From the NCBI RefSeq assembly GCF_018691265.1, contig NW_024881321.1, positions 26,075,698 to 26,139,697 of the forward strand: DNA of 64,000 nt, read 5' to 3'. The position numbers and the translations under genes are program-made. Source of the DNA: Tyto alba (taxonomy: Eukaryota > Chordata > Aves > Strigiformes > Tytonidae). Below the pieces are notes generated by a model. That model saw nothing but the letters and a program-made list of their open reading frames with translations, ran no database searches and was not told where the DNA came from. Of this stretch, positions 11,860 through 25,320 are shown piece after piece. How positions within the stretch are numbered: position 1 is the first letter of the stretch; each line of letters opens with the position of its first letter.

Positions 11860-12813
11860 TGTGCTGGGTTTCTATGGCAGGGTTTTTGGTAGCAGGGGAG
11901 GGGGCTGCAGTGGTGGCTCCTGTGAGAAGCTTCTCAGAGCTCCCCAGTCTCCAAGTCGGACCCACCTCTGGCCAGGGTTGAACCAGTTAGCTATGGTGGC
12001 AGCAGCTCTGTGATAATGTATTTAAGAAGGGGAACCTGAGAGGGTGTTGGGACTTGTGAGTAGGACACCAAGGTGAGTGGAAGAAAGGGGGAGGAAGGAA
12101 GGGAGGTGAGTCAGAGCAGAGAGCTCCCAGCAGCCTGTGGTGAGACGGCAGGGCTGCCCCGCCTGCCACCCATGGAGGTCTACAGTGGATCAGAGGCTGA
12201 CCTGCAGCCTGTGAAGGAGCCCACACAAAAGCAGGTGTCTGGGCTTAAAGGAGGCCAGAACTCTGAGGGGAGAAGAAACCTGCACTGTTGTAGTTTGGTG
12301 CTGGGAGTGCTGCAACACGTGGAGGTGACCCATGCTGGAGCAAGCTCACGGAGGACTGTCTCCCATGGGAGGGTAACCACATGGAACAGAGGAAAGAATG
12401 TGAAGGGTGTCCCCCATCTCAAAGAGGAAGAACCAGCGGACTGACTGTAACCCCCCGTTCCCTTTCCCCTGCACCGCTGGGGGGGAGAAGGTAGAGAGAC
12501 TGGGAGCAAAACTGAGCCCAGGGAAAAGGGGAAGGGTGGGGAGAAGGTGTTTTTAAGATATGGTAACTCTTGTCACTGTCTCACTTGCATGTTAAGTGTT
12601 GTTGTTGTTAGTGTTTGAATTAAAGTGATGTTCTTTTTCTTCTCCTAAGGAGTTTGTCTTTTGCCTGTAACCATAATGGGTGCATCACACCTCCCTGTCC
12701 TTACCTCAATTCCCCAGCCTTTTACTATATTTTCTCCTTTCCATTCCTGAGGGAGAAGGATTGAGTGAAAGGCATTGTGGTCCTCGGTTGCCCTCTGGGT
12801 TCAAACTATGACA
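11860..12813 (+). mobile_element. Solo LTR, family A, plus orientation, unmatched flanks
   Basis: It begins TGTGCTGGGTTTCTATGG and ends TTCAAACTATGACA (954 bp). It contains the promoter block (GAGAAGCTTCTC at about 11924-11935 and TATTTAAGAAGG near 12019) and an ATTAAAGTGATGTT 3' region shared with other family-A copies. The flanking pentamers are ATATC on the left and CTGTT on the right, so no target duplication is visible. Either the duplication has decayed or the ends come from different insertions. The 123- and 109-codon open frames are LTR sequence. Confidence 0.85.
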
Positions 12814-13190
12814 CTGTTTGAGGATCAAATTGTAGTCATACTGGCTTGTGCTGTTCTTGTACAGCAGTAGGACTACTATCTAGTTAGTTTCTTTACAAAA
12901 TGTATTTTGCAGTGGGTTGTAGTTTTCCATAAAATATTTTTATCCTAAATGTCTTCTGAAATATTAAAATAGTTTGTTTTGCAAATATTTTATGTGCAGT
13001 TTTCAATAAGCTTGATTACTATTAAAAAGGTTGGCTTAATCATATGAAAAGAGTTTAAGTATAATAATTAAATCAACCTTTACATTTTAACTGTTTTTCC
13101 AGGTTTGCACTGTAGATTTCTTTAACATAAGTGATTCTGGAGGAAACTGTGTTAATTGAAGCTGGTATTTGCATCTAAGCAAATACCATT
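12814..13190. other. Short unique AT-rich segment
   Basis: Nothing recognisable except a polypyrimidine-AG at about 13101 with no usable donor. Confidence 0.5.
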
Positions 13191-14170
13191 TGTGGTGGGT
13201 TGACCTTGATTGGCTGCCAGGTGCCCACCAAGCTGCTCTCACTCCTCCTCCTCAACAGGACAGGGGAAGAAAATAAGGTGAAAAAGCTCACCGAGGTAAA
13301 GACAGGGAGATCACTTACCAATTACTGTCATGGGAAAAAATGACTCAAACTGGGGAAAACTAATTTAATTTCTTGGCAATTAAAGGTAGAGTAGGATGGT
13401 GAGAAACAAAACTAGAAAAACCTTCCCTTCAGGTCCCTACCCTTTTTTCCAGAATCAACTTCACTCCTTCATTCCCAACTCTTCTACCTTCTCACCCTGA
13501 GCGGTGCAGGGGGATGGGGAATGGAGGTTGTGGTCAGTCCATAACACTTCATCTCTGCCACTCCGTCCTACTCACTCTTTCCCCCTGCTTCAGCATGGGT
13601 CCTTCCCATGGGCTCCAATCTTTCAGAAACAGACTGCTTCTGTGCAGGCTTCTCTCCACCATCTGCAGTCCCTTCCAGGAGCCTGCTCTGGCATGGGCTT
13701 TCCATGGGCTGCAGCTTCCTTCAGGGTAAACCCACCTGCTGCAGCATGGGGTCCTCTGTGGGCTGTAGTGTGGATATCTACTCCACTGTGGTCCTCCATG
13801 GGCTGCAGGGGCACAGCCTGCCTCACCATGGTCTTCACCACGGGCTGCAGGGAAATCTCTGCTCCTTTTCCCCTGTCCTCTCCTGAGCCCCTTCTCCTCC
13901 TTCTTCTCTTGCCCTGGTGTCTGTGGGGATGTTTCTCTTGTGTTGTTCTCCCTGCTGTCTCTCACAATTACTGCCTAGTGTTTTCTAGTTTTTTCATATA
14001 AATTTTCCCTGGGCTGCCACCATCTTGGCTGAGGGACTCAGCAGTGCCCTATGGTGGATTGCTTGGAACTGTCTGGAACTGGCTGTGTCTGGCAGAGGGC
14101 ATCCCCGGCCTCTCCTCAGAGGCCCCTGCCGCCCCTCACAGCCAGCACCTGGGCACCTGCACCCAGTACA
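13191..14170 (-). mobile_element. Solo LTR, family C, minus orientation
   Basis: On the minus strand the block starts TGTACTGGGTGCAGGTG and ends GGTCAACCCACCACA (980 bp). It keeps the general avian LTR layout but its ends differ from families A and B. No target duplication is visible (CCATT left, GCAGT right), and a CR1 3' end begins a few bases to the right, so the right boundary is approximate. Several overlapping open frames (13504-14001 plus, 165 codons; 13549-13965 minus, 138 codons) arise from its GC-rich, stop-poor sequence and are not supported as genes. Confidence 0.7.
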
Positions 14171-14189
14171 GCAGTATAGTACCTACTTC

Positions 14190-14425
14190 TGAAATCAACA
14201 TGCTTGTTAGGAAAAGGTTCTTCACTGAGGGGGTGGTTAGTCCCTGGAACAGACTCCCCAGGGAAGTGGTCACAGCATCAAGCCTTACAGTGTTCAAGGA
14301 GCGTCTGGACAATGCTTTTAGTCATATGGTTTAGTTTTATGTAGTCCTGCAAGAAGCAGGGAGTTGGACTCAGTGATCCTTATGGGTCCCTTCCAACTCG
14401 AGATATTCTATGATTCTGTTACATT
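14190..14425 (+). mobile_element. 5'-truncated CR1 LINE, 3' end
   Basis: It contains the end of CR1 ORF2 (translation RLPREVVTASSLTVFKERLD) followed by the diagnostic 3' terminus GGGTCCCTTCCAACTCGAGA and the short ATTCTATGATTCTGT tail. CR1 is a non-LTR retrotransposon that is usually found as short 5'-truncated copies without target duplications, which is what is seen. It directly abuts the family C LTR. Confidence 0.95.
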
Positions 14426-15990
14426 CATAAAAGATAGAGGAATATTCCCAAACTGATACACTTTGAACAACATATTTGGTAAGAAGGGAAGAGAAATGTA
14501 GACTTTGATACCAAATGAAACTCTAAAAGACTTAATTAAAGCAGCAAAATCAATTCCGTAGTCAGAAGTAAAAATCAAATTAGTGGTTCTGATTTATGAA
14601 ATCTAATATACGTCACAAAACCATCCCATAGTTAGCTTCATTGACAGCCACTTTGAGTAGAGGCTCAGCAATTAAATATCACATCAGGATGGAAGATATC
14701 ACCAAAAATTTGAGAATCAGCTTACTGTTCCTATTAGTACTTATTAATGATGGCTATAGTCTGTCAATATCATAAAAACATTAACAAAATACTTTGTATG
14801 CAAGCAAACTCATTAAAAAGGAAAAAAAGGAGTGGAGCAGTAACTGGAATTACAGTAGGTACCATTAAGATCTAAGTGGCACGTGGATGATCTCATAGTA
14901 GTGGTCTCACTACTATTTCTGTGGAAATTACTGAGTGAGCAGTTCCTCTAAGCTGATATATTGAGGGAATAATCAAGAACACTGTACCATGCATACATTT
15001 TTATGTTAGTGCCAGCTGATTTGTGCATTCTCCATGTTAGTTTACTGGGTGTGGATTCTGTGCAACAGCAGAGATCAGTTCAAAGATAATTATGCTTCTG
15101 TAGGTGTTGATAAAGTGGAAATGCATTACCCCTTGTCAGTCCAAGTGTCACAGTTGAGGAGAACACTACTGTGTGGACTCATATTTTATTAACACCACGT
15201 AATACATATGGAACAGCTGTCATAAATCCTATGGCCATTAAAACAGGTTGTCATCAACTACAAAACAAAAAATATTAGGAAACAGACTTTATTGTCAGTG
15301 ATTGTAAGACTTTCTTAGAATTCGTTCAACACTCACTGTGTAAAAGTATGACGTCTAAAGCAAAACAGGTTCTACAGTTGCACAAAACACTGCAAAAAAA
15401 GAAATGCACCAGTATTTCAGTGATATGCAGAGAACTACTGGGAAAAAAAGTTTATGACCACAGACTTTCTGGACTGAAAAGTGATACATCCTTTTAGAGC
15501 ATATTGAATGTTTCCTATTTGAGACAGGCTATTTCCTTTTAGTCTCAGTCTTGGGAAATCCTCTGAGCCACTGGCCTGTGGACAGCAATACAGAGCAAGT
15601 CATTTGCTGCAGGCATCATAATTTGTTCTCCTTGTCACTCTGTACAATAAGCAATGCATTCTGCAGGCACAAGAAATATCAGTCTGGAAAACAATCTGTT
15701 GCTCGGAAATCTTATAAACAGGAATCCCATGTTATCTATGAGGATGATTTGTTGCCTAAAGAACTCACCTGCCTAGTCTTTTGCTCTCTGTAAGTCTAGG
15801 AAATTGTAGAAAACAGCAGCAAAATATGGCTCATTAAACTGCCTTTCATTCCTGTAGTGTGCAAGTGAGATCTGTGTGGATAACACAAACCATATTTGCA
15901 ACTGTACCATATATTTTAAGGGCACAAATTTTGCTCAGCAAAATCCTGGTGTTGTCTTGAGGGAGTCAGCCAGCAAGTGGTTAAAGAATC
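14426..15990. other. AT-rich noncoding DNA
   Basis: No repeat is recognised. The 80-codon open frame at 15551-15793 has no splice or homology support. Confidence 0.55.
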
Positions 15991-16195
15991 TGTCCTGGGT
16001 TGAGTGAATGGTGGGGTTTTTTGGTGGCAGGGGAGGGGGCTATCGGGGCGGCCCCCTGTGAGAAGCTTCTCGAAGCTCCCCCAGCTCCACCTCTGCAAGA
16101 AAACTGAGCCAATCAACTGCACCTCTGTGATAATGTATTTAAGAAGGGACTTGGTGACGGGCAGTAGGACTTGTGAGGAGGAGAACCAAAGGAGA
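15991..16195 (+). mobile_element. Truncated LTR, family B (5' end only)
   Basis: It begins TGTCCTGGGTTGAGTGAATG like the complete copies at 57091 and 61165 and matches them through the promoter to ACTTGTGAGGAGGAG, then ends. About 870 bp of the LTR are missing. It keeps the heat-shock-like array, the CCAAT box (16109-16113) and the TATTTAAG box (16136-16143). With the 3' end lost there is no target duplication. The overlapping 66- and 68-codon open frames are LTR sequence. Confidence 0.9.
16062..16143 (+). promoter_or_regulatory. LTR B promoter block: HSE-like array, CCAAT, TATA-like
   Basis: GAAGCTTCTCGAA at 16062-16074 fits GAAnnTTCnnGAA exactly and has a near-match fourth unit (TCC at 16077). 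CCAAT and TATTTAAG follow at promoter-like spacing. The block survives in this truncated copy. Confidence 0.4.
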
Positions 16196-18977
16196 AGTAT
16201 ATAATTTGCATGAAGCCTCAGCTTTACTGTTCAGCGCTATAGATTAAACAGAACTGTCAGGAACAAGGTGTGCCATGCAATTTTTAATTTAGCTTTTGTC
16301 TCAAGAGATAATAGAAGCAAATATAAATATGTCTTGGCAGAGTATGGTTGTTTGTTAGGTTTGTGGTTAGGTTTGTTAGGTTCTCTCCAGAAAGAGAAAT
16401 ACTACGCTGCTCTGTATTTGACTGATACATTTAAAAAAAACCCAAACAAAAAAACCAAAAAAGCCTGATAATTAGGCTGATTCTAAATTCCTTCTAAAAT
16501 AAACACATAATAAAAAAAAATGCATTAGAGAAAGAAAAATTGCCAAGAATCATTACATATATAACCAATCATAATTTTGATAATAATATGATTGAACAGA
16601 CATTTATATATCTCTTTACAAGGTAGGCTAGTTACTACTTTTGAAAAATCTTTTTCAAATTTTGTCTTTAAAATGTAAAACAAAGCCAGTCTTTATATAC
16701 TTTATTAAACAGATGGTGCAGTCTCAATTAAATTTACTTTAATGCATTAATTTCTTTAAATTAATTTCCAAGACCTTACATACTAAAAGTAGTATCATCT
16801 TATTTGTTGGCTTAAACCCAGCATACTTGCCAGTTCTTTAATGCTCATAAATTTTCCTGTCTTTCACCATTCTTAGCCCTTGTCTGTTTCTGATGGGCTT
16901 TATGTTTAAAAGCAGACAGATTAAAGTTTTGGGGAATATTCTGCTGCCAAGGACCCACTCAAAGCTGTTGCAAAGTTCATTATCTCCATCCCTATAGGTC
17001 ATACTTTGTAGAGAAAATGGAGATACCTCTTTCTCTTTTCTACCCTGGAGCTGGTGATAATTGTAGGAAGTACTGTTCTGGTAGTGGGACATTGATGAGG
17101 CACCTCTGCGTCCTCTTTTCCCTGGGCTTTTTTTGTCTCGGGGACTAGTTCAGTTGATCTATAGACTGCCTCAATACACTGGCATAAACAGCTCTAGGAG
17201 AAAAAAAAAAAAACAAAAACCAAAACAAACAACAGACAATGAACTGGATCTGTACAGAGAGCCCTAAACCAATCCTGTTATCTATAATTTTTTAAACACA
17301 AACACCAGTTTTTCATGTATGAGAATGTTTTGATTAGAAGCATCTCTTCTTGTAACCTGCTTGTCACTTTGATTGAGCAAAATAATTAAAAGTAATGGCT
17401 GTCCATATCTAGTGTTACATGATATCCGATTACTGTATAAATCTGCTCATAGGTACTCTGGCTCATAATCCAGGCTCTGCAAATCACAAAAGAAACTTTG
17501 TGGGGTCTAAAGGCTTTTACTGATAGAAATGCTGTAAGTTATTTTTAAATAAAAGTCTTTCTTTCCTTTCTTTTCTGCCTGTTGATAGGATGTCTATTTG
17601 CAGTGACGAGAGAAGTGTCCTACCCTTCTTCCATATTCCTTAAAGTACTATTTTCCCAGGTCCAGTGTCCCCTTATCAGCTTTTTGTTTTTGTTTACTGA
17701 CCCTCTTCAGTTCCTCTTCCCGTGTTCTTAATGTATCCCATAGTTTTCACCTCATTCTTTAAAATGTTTCACTGTCATACTCAGCATTTCTTTTAATGGA
17801 TTTCTGCCCTTCTGTGTTTCCCATTGGTATGCAGGTCCGGGACAGTAACAGCCCAGCCCGAACACAGAAATGTTGCTTCTCAATCAGTCCTGACTATAAC
17901 AGAAAGAACTAATTTTAAATATCTGAATTAAGGTATTACTGTTAGCTAGTAACTATTCATATGGGAAAGTAGCAGAGAAAATCTATTATAGCTTCCATGA
18001 AAACTTTTGCCTTGACTGTGGTGAAAGACAGATAGGCATTTTAAAGTGTAAGTAATGAATGGCTATGATAAAACCACAGTGATAAGGTTGAAAGAGGTTA
18101 CACAGTTCAAATTCTGTTACCTTAAACTGTAATTTCCTTATTAGCTGCATTGCCATGACTCTGCCTTGCAACAGAACTATTTACTCAGGTCTATGCTAAA
18201 TTTGTTTTGTTTGAGCCTTAATGTCAAAGCACACAAATCTGTGCAAACAGAAAAATTCAGCACAGTATGTCAGTAAATACGTTACTTTTTAGTGAGAATA
18301 TGCAAACTTCTATGTCAGACCTGTATCGCAGCAAGGCCTCTATAACACTAGACACCATTACTTTCTTTATTTCTTCATCCCCCGATTTAACACTCTTGTA
18401 ATATGCAAGAGATGTAACAATCTGCTTTCCAACTAAGTCTCATACTGATTTTGAACAGTTAAATATCATTATAGCCCTGGAGCATGACATTCAGTACTGT
18501 CATGGAAGCACTTTAGGAAGTGCTTTTATTTATTATAATAATTTGATCCATTCCATCTGTTCTTTTTGACTTTCCATTTGACTGTCGTTATCCTTTATCT
18601 TAACCTTCACTGAGGTCCTTCTCTAAACCTCTGCACCCCTGTGCCACAGTTCAACACTTTGTATCTAGTACATACTTTATCGTAGCTGTCAGCTTTTTCC
18701 CATTCTTCCTTTACAACCTTTTTGAAGTCTTGTTTGAAGTGCCAGCCATCTGGTTCCCTTACAGTTCAGCTGCAGTTAGTCCCTCCTATAACAGCTCCCT
18801 TAATTTCTGAAGTGTCTCCTGTTCTTGATTAATCTGAATGTTTTTGACTTGCACTCTTTATTCAATTGTAGACTAAAGATTTGCTTCTGTACTATTTTTG
18901 GCCCCATATGTGCTACTGAAAGCATGTCTTTAAATGCTACTTCAGTTTTTTCCTAACAGCTTAAATGTTGTCTCCAG

Positions 18978-18981
<4 letters not shown>

Positions 18982-19009
<28 letters not shown>
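18982..19009. repeat. Poly-T run of about 28 bases
   Basis: Homopolymer tract following CCAGTGCC. It could be a decayed retroposon tail or simple slippage; no retroposon body is recognised beside it. The minus-strand 60-codon open frame with a lysine run is caused by it. Confidence 0.95.
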
Positions 19010-19010
<1 letters not shown>

Positions 19011-20408
19011 TTAAATCTACATGTACCCTGAATAGTCATTCCTCTCCAGCAATTCTTAGATATCTTATCTAGACAGCTCACAGGGTTCACCACAGCCAAG
19101 TAATCCAGTGTGATTTCTTCAGTGGCATCACACACTGAACTACTTGCCCATCATGTCAGCCTACCTCTAGTCCCTGTAGGGATCCCTTCTTCCAGGGAGA
19201 GGATGACTGCAAGAGGATGAAGAGGATTTATCATAAGGATTCCTTTTCCCCTCAGTAGCTCACTGCTGTTCTGGTTTATTTTTGGTGTTGCTAGCTCAGA
19301 GGTGAGATTGCTGTGTCCAGGTGTTTGCTATGGTCTTCCTATGAGAACGTGCTCCTCAGCAAACCAGGAGATGAATGTTCCAAGAGTACTGTTGGTAAAC
19401 CTCTCTGTCTCCCTGAAATTCTTCAGTTTGACAGCTTGGTCTCAAGAGTCAAGACTGTGTCTCTTAGGGCTATGGGCTTCTTATGCACTGCGTACCCATC
19501 CGGTGCCTGCCTCAAAGCAGGTAGTCGCATAGACGTATGATGGATAGTAAATGAAGTTCATTGGAAACTCTACTTCATCCTGCTGGGAGTCTGCCTGAGG
19601 GCATGAATGGCTTAATGTACTTCTGTGCCTGATTGATTCAATTGACTTCTCTTTATGTGTCTAGCCTTTGAGTTTAAAGAGAGAGAATGTTTTTGTTGAA
19701 ATCTGTTTTTCCAGTTCCCAGGCTCTGGAAGTGCTCGAGCACTTCTTACTCAAGGAAGTAAGAAGGTAGATTCTTTTACTGCCTTTACATTTCTGGCATT
19801 TTATCAGAGGAGGATCAGTCTGAACAGCCTGCTCCTGTGTATCCTTTTTATTTAAAATGTTCTTCTTTCCTTAAAATTCCTTTTATTCTTGTTTAACTCT
19901 GTTATGGTCAAGGAGACATAAGGCCTGTGATCAGGAAGGCATATGGCTCATACTCTGCAAAACCGGTGAAGGGCAGAGTCACCGGGGAATTTCAGGAATG
20001 TTTCTTATTTTCTCAACTATTGCTCTTAAGAAATTGGCCACTATGGCTAAGAGTCAAATGAGCAGTCAACCTCTCCTGGAATCCTTGATATATTTGCAGT
20101 GACGATTATTCATTTCCTGAACCTTGTAAGAAGTCTACCAGATAAGCTAGAATATGAAGCACAAAATACTTAAGATCCTTTTGGAGACAGTTCACATTTT
20201 TGTTTACAGAATTCTATGTATTTAGTCAAAAGGGCTAAGATCAGAAAGAACTTAGGGTATTCAAATCTATTAAGCTATTTCTATCAGAAGTTCAGTAACT
20301 ACAGGCTATAGCTGGAAAATGCTAGGAATGTCCAGGCATGATATTCTAATTTCAGTATCACAATGCAAAAAAATAGCATTGTTTATCTAGATATCATTGG
20401 AATACTAG

Positions 20409-20428
20409 GAAAAAAAAAAAAAAAAAAA
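20409..20428. repeat. Poly-A run
   Basis: Homopolymer of about 20 A. No adjoining retroposon is recognised. Confidence 0.9.
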
Positions 20429-22401
20429 GAACTGGTGAAAGTCTTGATTGCCAAGGATCTATTAGTTACTAATAATATTAAGATTGCATTTGTTATTGCT
20501 TATATTGTTTATACTGGCATTCTGTGCAGGTTCTTCAGTAAACTGTTGATTATGTGTGTTTGGATTTCTTTCATCCCTTTTAAGGAAGTCTAGTTTGAGA
20601 AAAATGCTAAGATCAGAGTTCAAAGTTAGGATTTAGCTGGTTAAGTGCAGATATCTCCATTTAGATAGTTTCCAGAACATACTATAATAATCAAGGTACA
20701 GGATTGCCTCCTTTGGCAGTTTCAGGGCAATGGGTTGGTCAGATTGAAGTGTCTTTTTCTCTTGGATGATTGTAAAACTCTGCAGATGTTGCAGACAGAC
20801 ATTTGTATTTTTGGTGTCTAGAATTAAGTAAAATTAAACCTAATATGAGAGTCAGTTTGATATAACTTGAAGGCATATATGTGAAGAGGTCACCTCAAAA
20901 AAATGCAGTTGTAAGAAAAATATTTTTATACAAATCAGTAAGAAGATTTGTATATTCCTATATAGGAGATCATCTCTTCACTTAGATGAATTTAGCAGAA
21001 AGAAGTTTTATCAAGAAATGATGGTGTATGAAAACCTAGTTTGGAGGAATTGTGAGGAAGATTTTATTTGTAAGATTTAAAAAGACAAAAAGTATTGTGT
21101 TTAAATGACACTTTTAATTTAAAAGATTGTTTTAACTTCATCTACTTTCCACTGATGCCTTCTGTTTTCTATTTAATTCAATTTCTAATTTTTCCTAATA
21201 CTGTTTTTCAACATGAGGACAAAAAAAGAAAAAACCTAGAAATAAATGATTGAACAGAAACAAAAATCTACTTAATATTTTTCTTGAAAAATAGTGAAAA
21301 TATTGATAATTGAAAAATGTGAACAAATAAGAAACTGTGACTATTTAAATTCCATTTTATATTTGTTTGATGTTTGTATAATAGATTCTCTTAAAAACTT
21401 TTTATAACTGAAGGTTTTTAATGTTGACAAATTTGCACAACTTAAGCCCATTTTATAATGAATTGCATGTCAGTTTAATTACTTTTTGTGTGTGTGCTTT
21501 GGTTATTATTTTGAAAATAGCAGTAGCCTGCATTTTCTTGAACATTCCAGAATTTCCAGTTGAAGGCCATCTGGAAAAAGAAAAAAAAAAAGTTTATGTG
21601 ACTTTTCTGTCAAAGATTTCAAATATTCTTTTATATTATTTTTTTTCAAGTATTTCAAGTATTCTTTTTTTTTTTTTTAACTAATATTCATGAGAAAGAT
21701 ATTATTGCTCCCCATTAGGATATTTTATTTGATGCTGAGTCTTCATTAGTGTTGTGTATGAAGTTCACAGAATGTGCTGTCAGGATATCTTATAGTACTT
21801 TTTAAATTCTTAGTTCTAATTTTCTTTCATGTGCTGTGAATTATTAATCTTTTCAGTTTGTTCATGGCTTGATGGTCTGTCCTTTGTGTTCTGCCAATTT
21901 GTCTGTGTACTCAATTTATATTCAAATTTTTCTGAACTGTCCAGTCTGCATGTCAGGCCCTTAACCATACACTCTAGGTCCATTGAATCTAACAATCTGT
22001 GTTTAGCCATTTCCTTATGCCCTAGGTATAAAATTTTTCACCTTAAACTTTACCTAAGCATAATATGAGAACTAACAGTATTACCACCAGTGGAATTTCT
22101 TCACTGTCTCCTAGAAATGCTATTCAGAATCATCCCCCCTCCCCTGCACTCCAGTCACCACCAGGTTCTCATCTTCAATAAATCCCATTACTCTTTTTTC
22201 CCTCCTGCTACAAACAGGCTTTTGTTGGAAGAGTATTATCAGTGGGATGAAATGCAGCTTTCCCCATGGCACCAGTGGGCAACTGCTACAGAGTGCCCTT
22301 TCTGCATCATGTAACTTTGAAATTGTGGGCAGTGGAGAAATAAGGGGAAAGAAGAGTTTCTTAATAACCTAGAGGAAATGTATCTGGGCACAAAGGTCTG
22401 T

Positions 22402-22420
22402 TAAATAAATAAATAAATAA
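22402..22420. repeat. (AAAT)n microsatellite
   Basis: About five AAAT/ATAA units. Confidence 0.9.
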
Positions 22421-24779
22421 TGGAGCAAGTGAACTATATTCTTTTTCATCTTTAGTGGTCTTAGTGGTTATTTGTAACAAAAACCCTCAAACAATTTTGA
22501 GAAAATGTTTTAGCATTTTTAACTGCTGATGATTCACATCATACAAAAAGAAGTCTTCTTCAGTTTTGTTGCTGTCATTACTACTAAATAAGTTAATTTT
22601 TCTGTCCTTTGTCTAAATAAGCCTGAAAATATTCTGATAAAATGGAAGAGGCCTGTGTTAGGAGAAGAATTCATAAGAGTGTGTATATTTTGTGGATTCT
22701 GATTGCAGTAGTGAAATTTAGAGGATATGTCTTGTAATACTTTTAAAAAAATTTAAAATTTTAAAAATTAAAAAAAAATAATTTTTTTAGACAATTTTTC
22801 TGATATTAAAAAAATTAATCTGTTTACAGGGACCAGCACTACAAATTACAGGAAATTAATTACTATATATTATTTCTAGAATTTATAACTAAAAACTTAT
22901 TTGACTACATTCAAGAATATTGTCCATAAGACATTCTGCTATTGTAGATCAACACGAAATGTCATCTGTAGACCTCAAGGTTGTGTTATTTACCTCTACT
23001 TTTATACTGTACAGAAATGGGTGGCTCAGGTGAAAGGCTTTATTTCATAAAATTCTCTTTAATGCTGCTCAACTTCTTCCTCATTTCCCCTTCCTTGTCC
23101 TCTCCTTTTTTTTTTTGCCAATGCTTTTAAAATAATAAGAAGTTTTGAGCAGTGGAATAATTATTTTTGAGCCTTACCTTTATTGCTTTCTAACTTGTAT
23201 GACAGTTCCATTATTCAGGCTGTGAAATATGTAAGTTCCTTCAGGATAGGAAAATAGTATATTGGTTATGTATGTATTTCTAGAAGAAAAAAAAATATAC
23301 ATGAATAGCTATCATTACTTCGATATTGAAAGCAAAGTTGTAGCCTGGGCTCAAACCATCCTATGTCATTTAAATCAATTGCTGAGGCTTACTCTGTAAC
23401 AATGGGAAAAAGGCAACTCTAGAGGCAATTCAGACTTGAGATGGTCTGAAACATCCTCTAAAATGTCTCATTTTTCTATTTCGGCATTCTAGAATGACCA
23501 CAGTGCAAACTGAGATATCTTAGATATATTTGGCCAAAGACACAGAATCTCATTGATTGTGGGCAGCAGCAAATTCTGTTTGCATCTGTTCATATGGACC
23601 TTAGTTAGCTATCTTTCAAAACAAGATTGACCACTTTTCAGCACCACAAAAATCCTGTGGATTCTTAAAATTTATATTAAGCTCCCGAAATATGTAAACT
23701 TCATTAAAAACCCCCAACAAGCTTATTTCTTGGGAGTGATTTGAGTGTACTTAGTTAACTCAGGATATATTTTGATGGCACAAAGCCTTAGAAGAAATAC
23801 CAGTCTATATTCCAAAGTGGAATTGATGGAAAGACTGAGTTATTAAAAAAAAAAAAAAAAATAACAACAAATGTTTACAATAGTAATCCAGCAATGTATT
23901 TATTTATTTAGAGTGGGATGTGTCACCTGCTTTTCAAGAAAGAATACTTTAATTTGGGACAAAGAGAAAGTAAATCGAAAATAGTGTATCACTCTACTAA
24001 GGTTTTTGGTTTTTTTACAGTCTAAACACTGCTTACCTAGAAAGATGGCATACAAATGGACTCTTCTTTATTAGAAGGCATCTAAATGTAGTCCTGCGTG
24101 CTTTGCTGGCAGTGACATCAGGTGATCATTTCCCACGTTGCTGAACTGCTTTAGTCACCTTAGAAAAATTTTTGACATTTTATATTAACATACTGCTGAA
24201 AGAGATAGAAACAATTCATACACAAAAGCTCTGTAGCTAACATTTTCTTTTTCAAAGGGCAAACTGAAAAAATTGGTGATATGTAAATAACTCTGCTGAG
24301 AAGTTAATGATTTTGAATACAAAATGTATCTGAATTATAGAAACTTATTTAAATGTCAAGAAACAAGAGGAAAAAATAAAATAAAAAGTTGGTGATCTAA
24401 ATAAAAGTGGATAAATGAAAATGCAAAAGCCTAGAAATAAGGGACATGATGCAAGACTGTTGTTAGAAAGTGCAGGGCTTACACAGAATTTCCAAAACTC
24501 AAGATGTCTTAAACTTGTGGAGAATAGTAAATGAAATAGTAACAAAAATCCTCATCAAGATTAGTAAAAAGCCAGTTTGAGAGAACTGAGCTTCGGTACA
24601 CTCATTTCCACTAACAAAGGTGATGCTGAGTAAGTTGGACCATGCCACCATGAATCAGTTTAGGGAAAAATGGGGAGGAAGGCTGACAACAGAAAACGTG
24701 TTAAGAGACAACAGGAGTTTACAGAGAGCCTATCATAACAGGGCAATATAGCATCTTGTCAATATTCCATGCAAACAAC

Positions 24780-24925
24780 ATGTTGTAGAATCTTTGCTTG
24801 AAGGAGTAACACAGAATAATTTCTGCGTGTCAGTAAGAAGGTCACTAAAATGTTATATGAATTAAGTTTGGCCTAATTGGAAAGATAAGGATTATAGAGT
24901 TTGCACTTAAGAAATTAAATTAAAA

Positions 24926-24956
<31 letters not shown>

Positions 24957-25320
24957 GTCTGTCATCTGTGTTTAAAGAGCAGTTATTAGGCTGGAGGAAG
25001 ATCACTAGGCAAGTTCCTCAGAGGTTGGCACTGCAGCCAATATTAAATGATCTTGTCTTAAAAAAGTGGTGTTTTACAAATTTAAAAATTACATGATTTG
25101 AAATCAGAAGAAAAAGTCAGATCATATAGAAAAAATTCAGGGCTGCAATAACAGAAATAAGATGAAATATAAAAATGTAAAATGACACCTTGTGCATAAG
25201 GGAATGTCTTAGATTTTATAAATTCTATGAGGTTGATGCATATCAGCTGGAGGCAACTGAGGAGAGTAAGACCTGGGTCTGATAGCTAATCAAAAGATGA
25301 ATTTGAGACACCTCCATTCT
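24780..25320 (+). mobile_element. Ancient CR1/L3-like LINE fragment (reverse-transcriptase region)
   Basis: Phrases such as GGCTGGAGGAAGATCACTAG and the following CCTCAGAGGTTGGCACTGCAG, AATATTAAATGATCTTG, then CATCAGCTGGAGGCAACTGA and CCTGGGTCTGATAGCTAATC follow the order of the RT and post-RT region of old sauropsid CR1/L3 elements. The reading frame is destroyed by indels and by an internal run of 24 A (24922-24945). It is a pseudogenised fossil with boundaries accurate to about 50 bp. Confidence 0.6.
24922..24945. repeat. Poly-A run inside the L3-like fragment
   Basis: 24 consecutive A followed by GGAAAAAAG. Confidence 0.95.

Larger units (their letters stand above)
16196..24779. other. 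Long AT-rich noncoding region
   Basis: It holds simple repeats (listed separately) but no LTR and no recognisable LINE. Open frames up to about 90 codons are scattered on both strands without domain, splice or codon-use support. Confidence 0.55.

Noticed and set aside
13504..14001. 165-codon plus-strand open frame
   Set aside because: It lies wholly inside the family C LTR, is mirrored by a 138-codon minus-strand frame, and has Ser/Leu/Pro/Trp-rich composition typical of GC-rich noncoding sequence.
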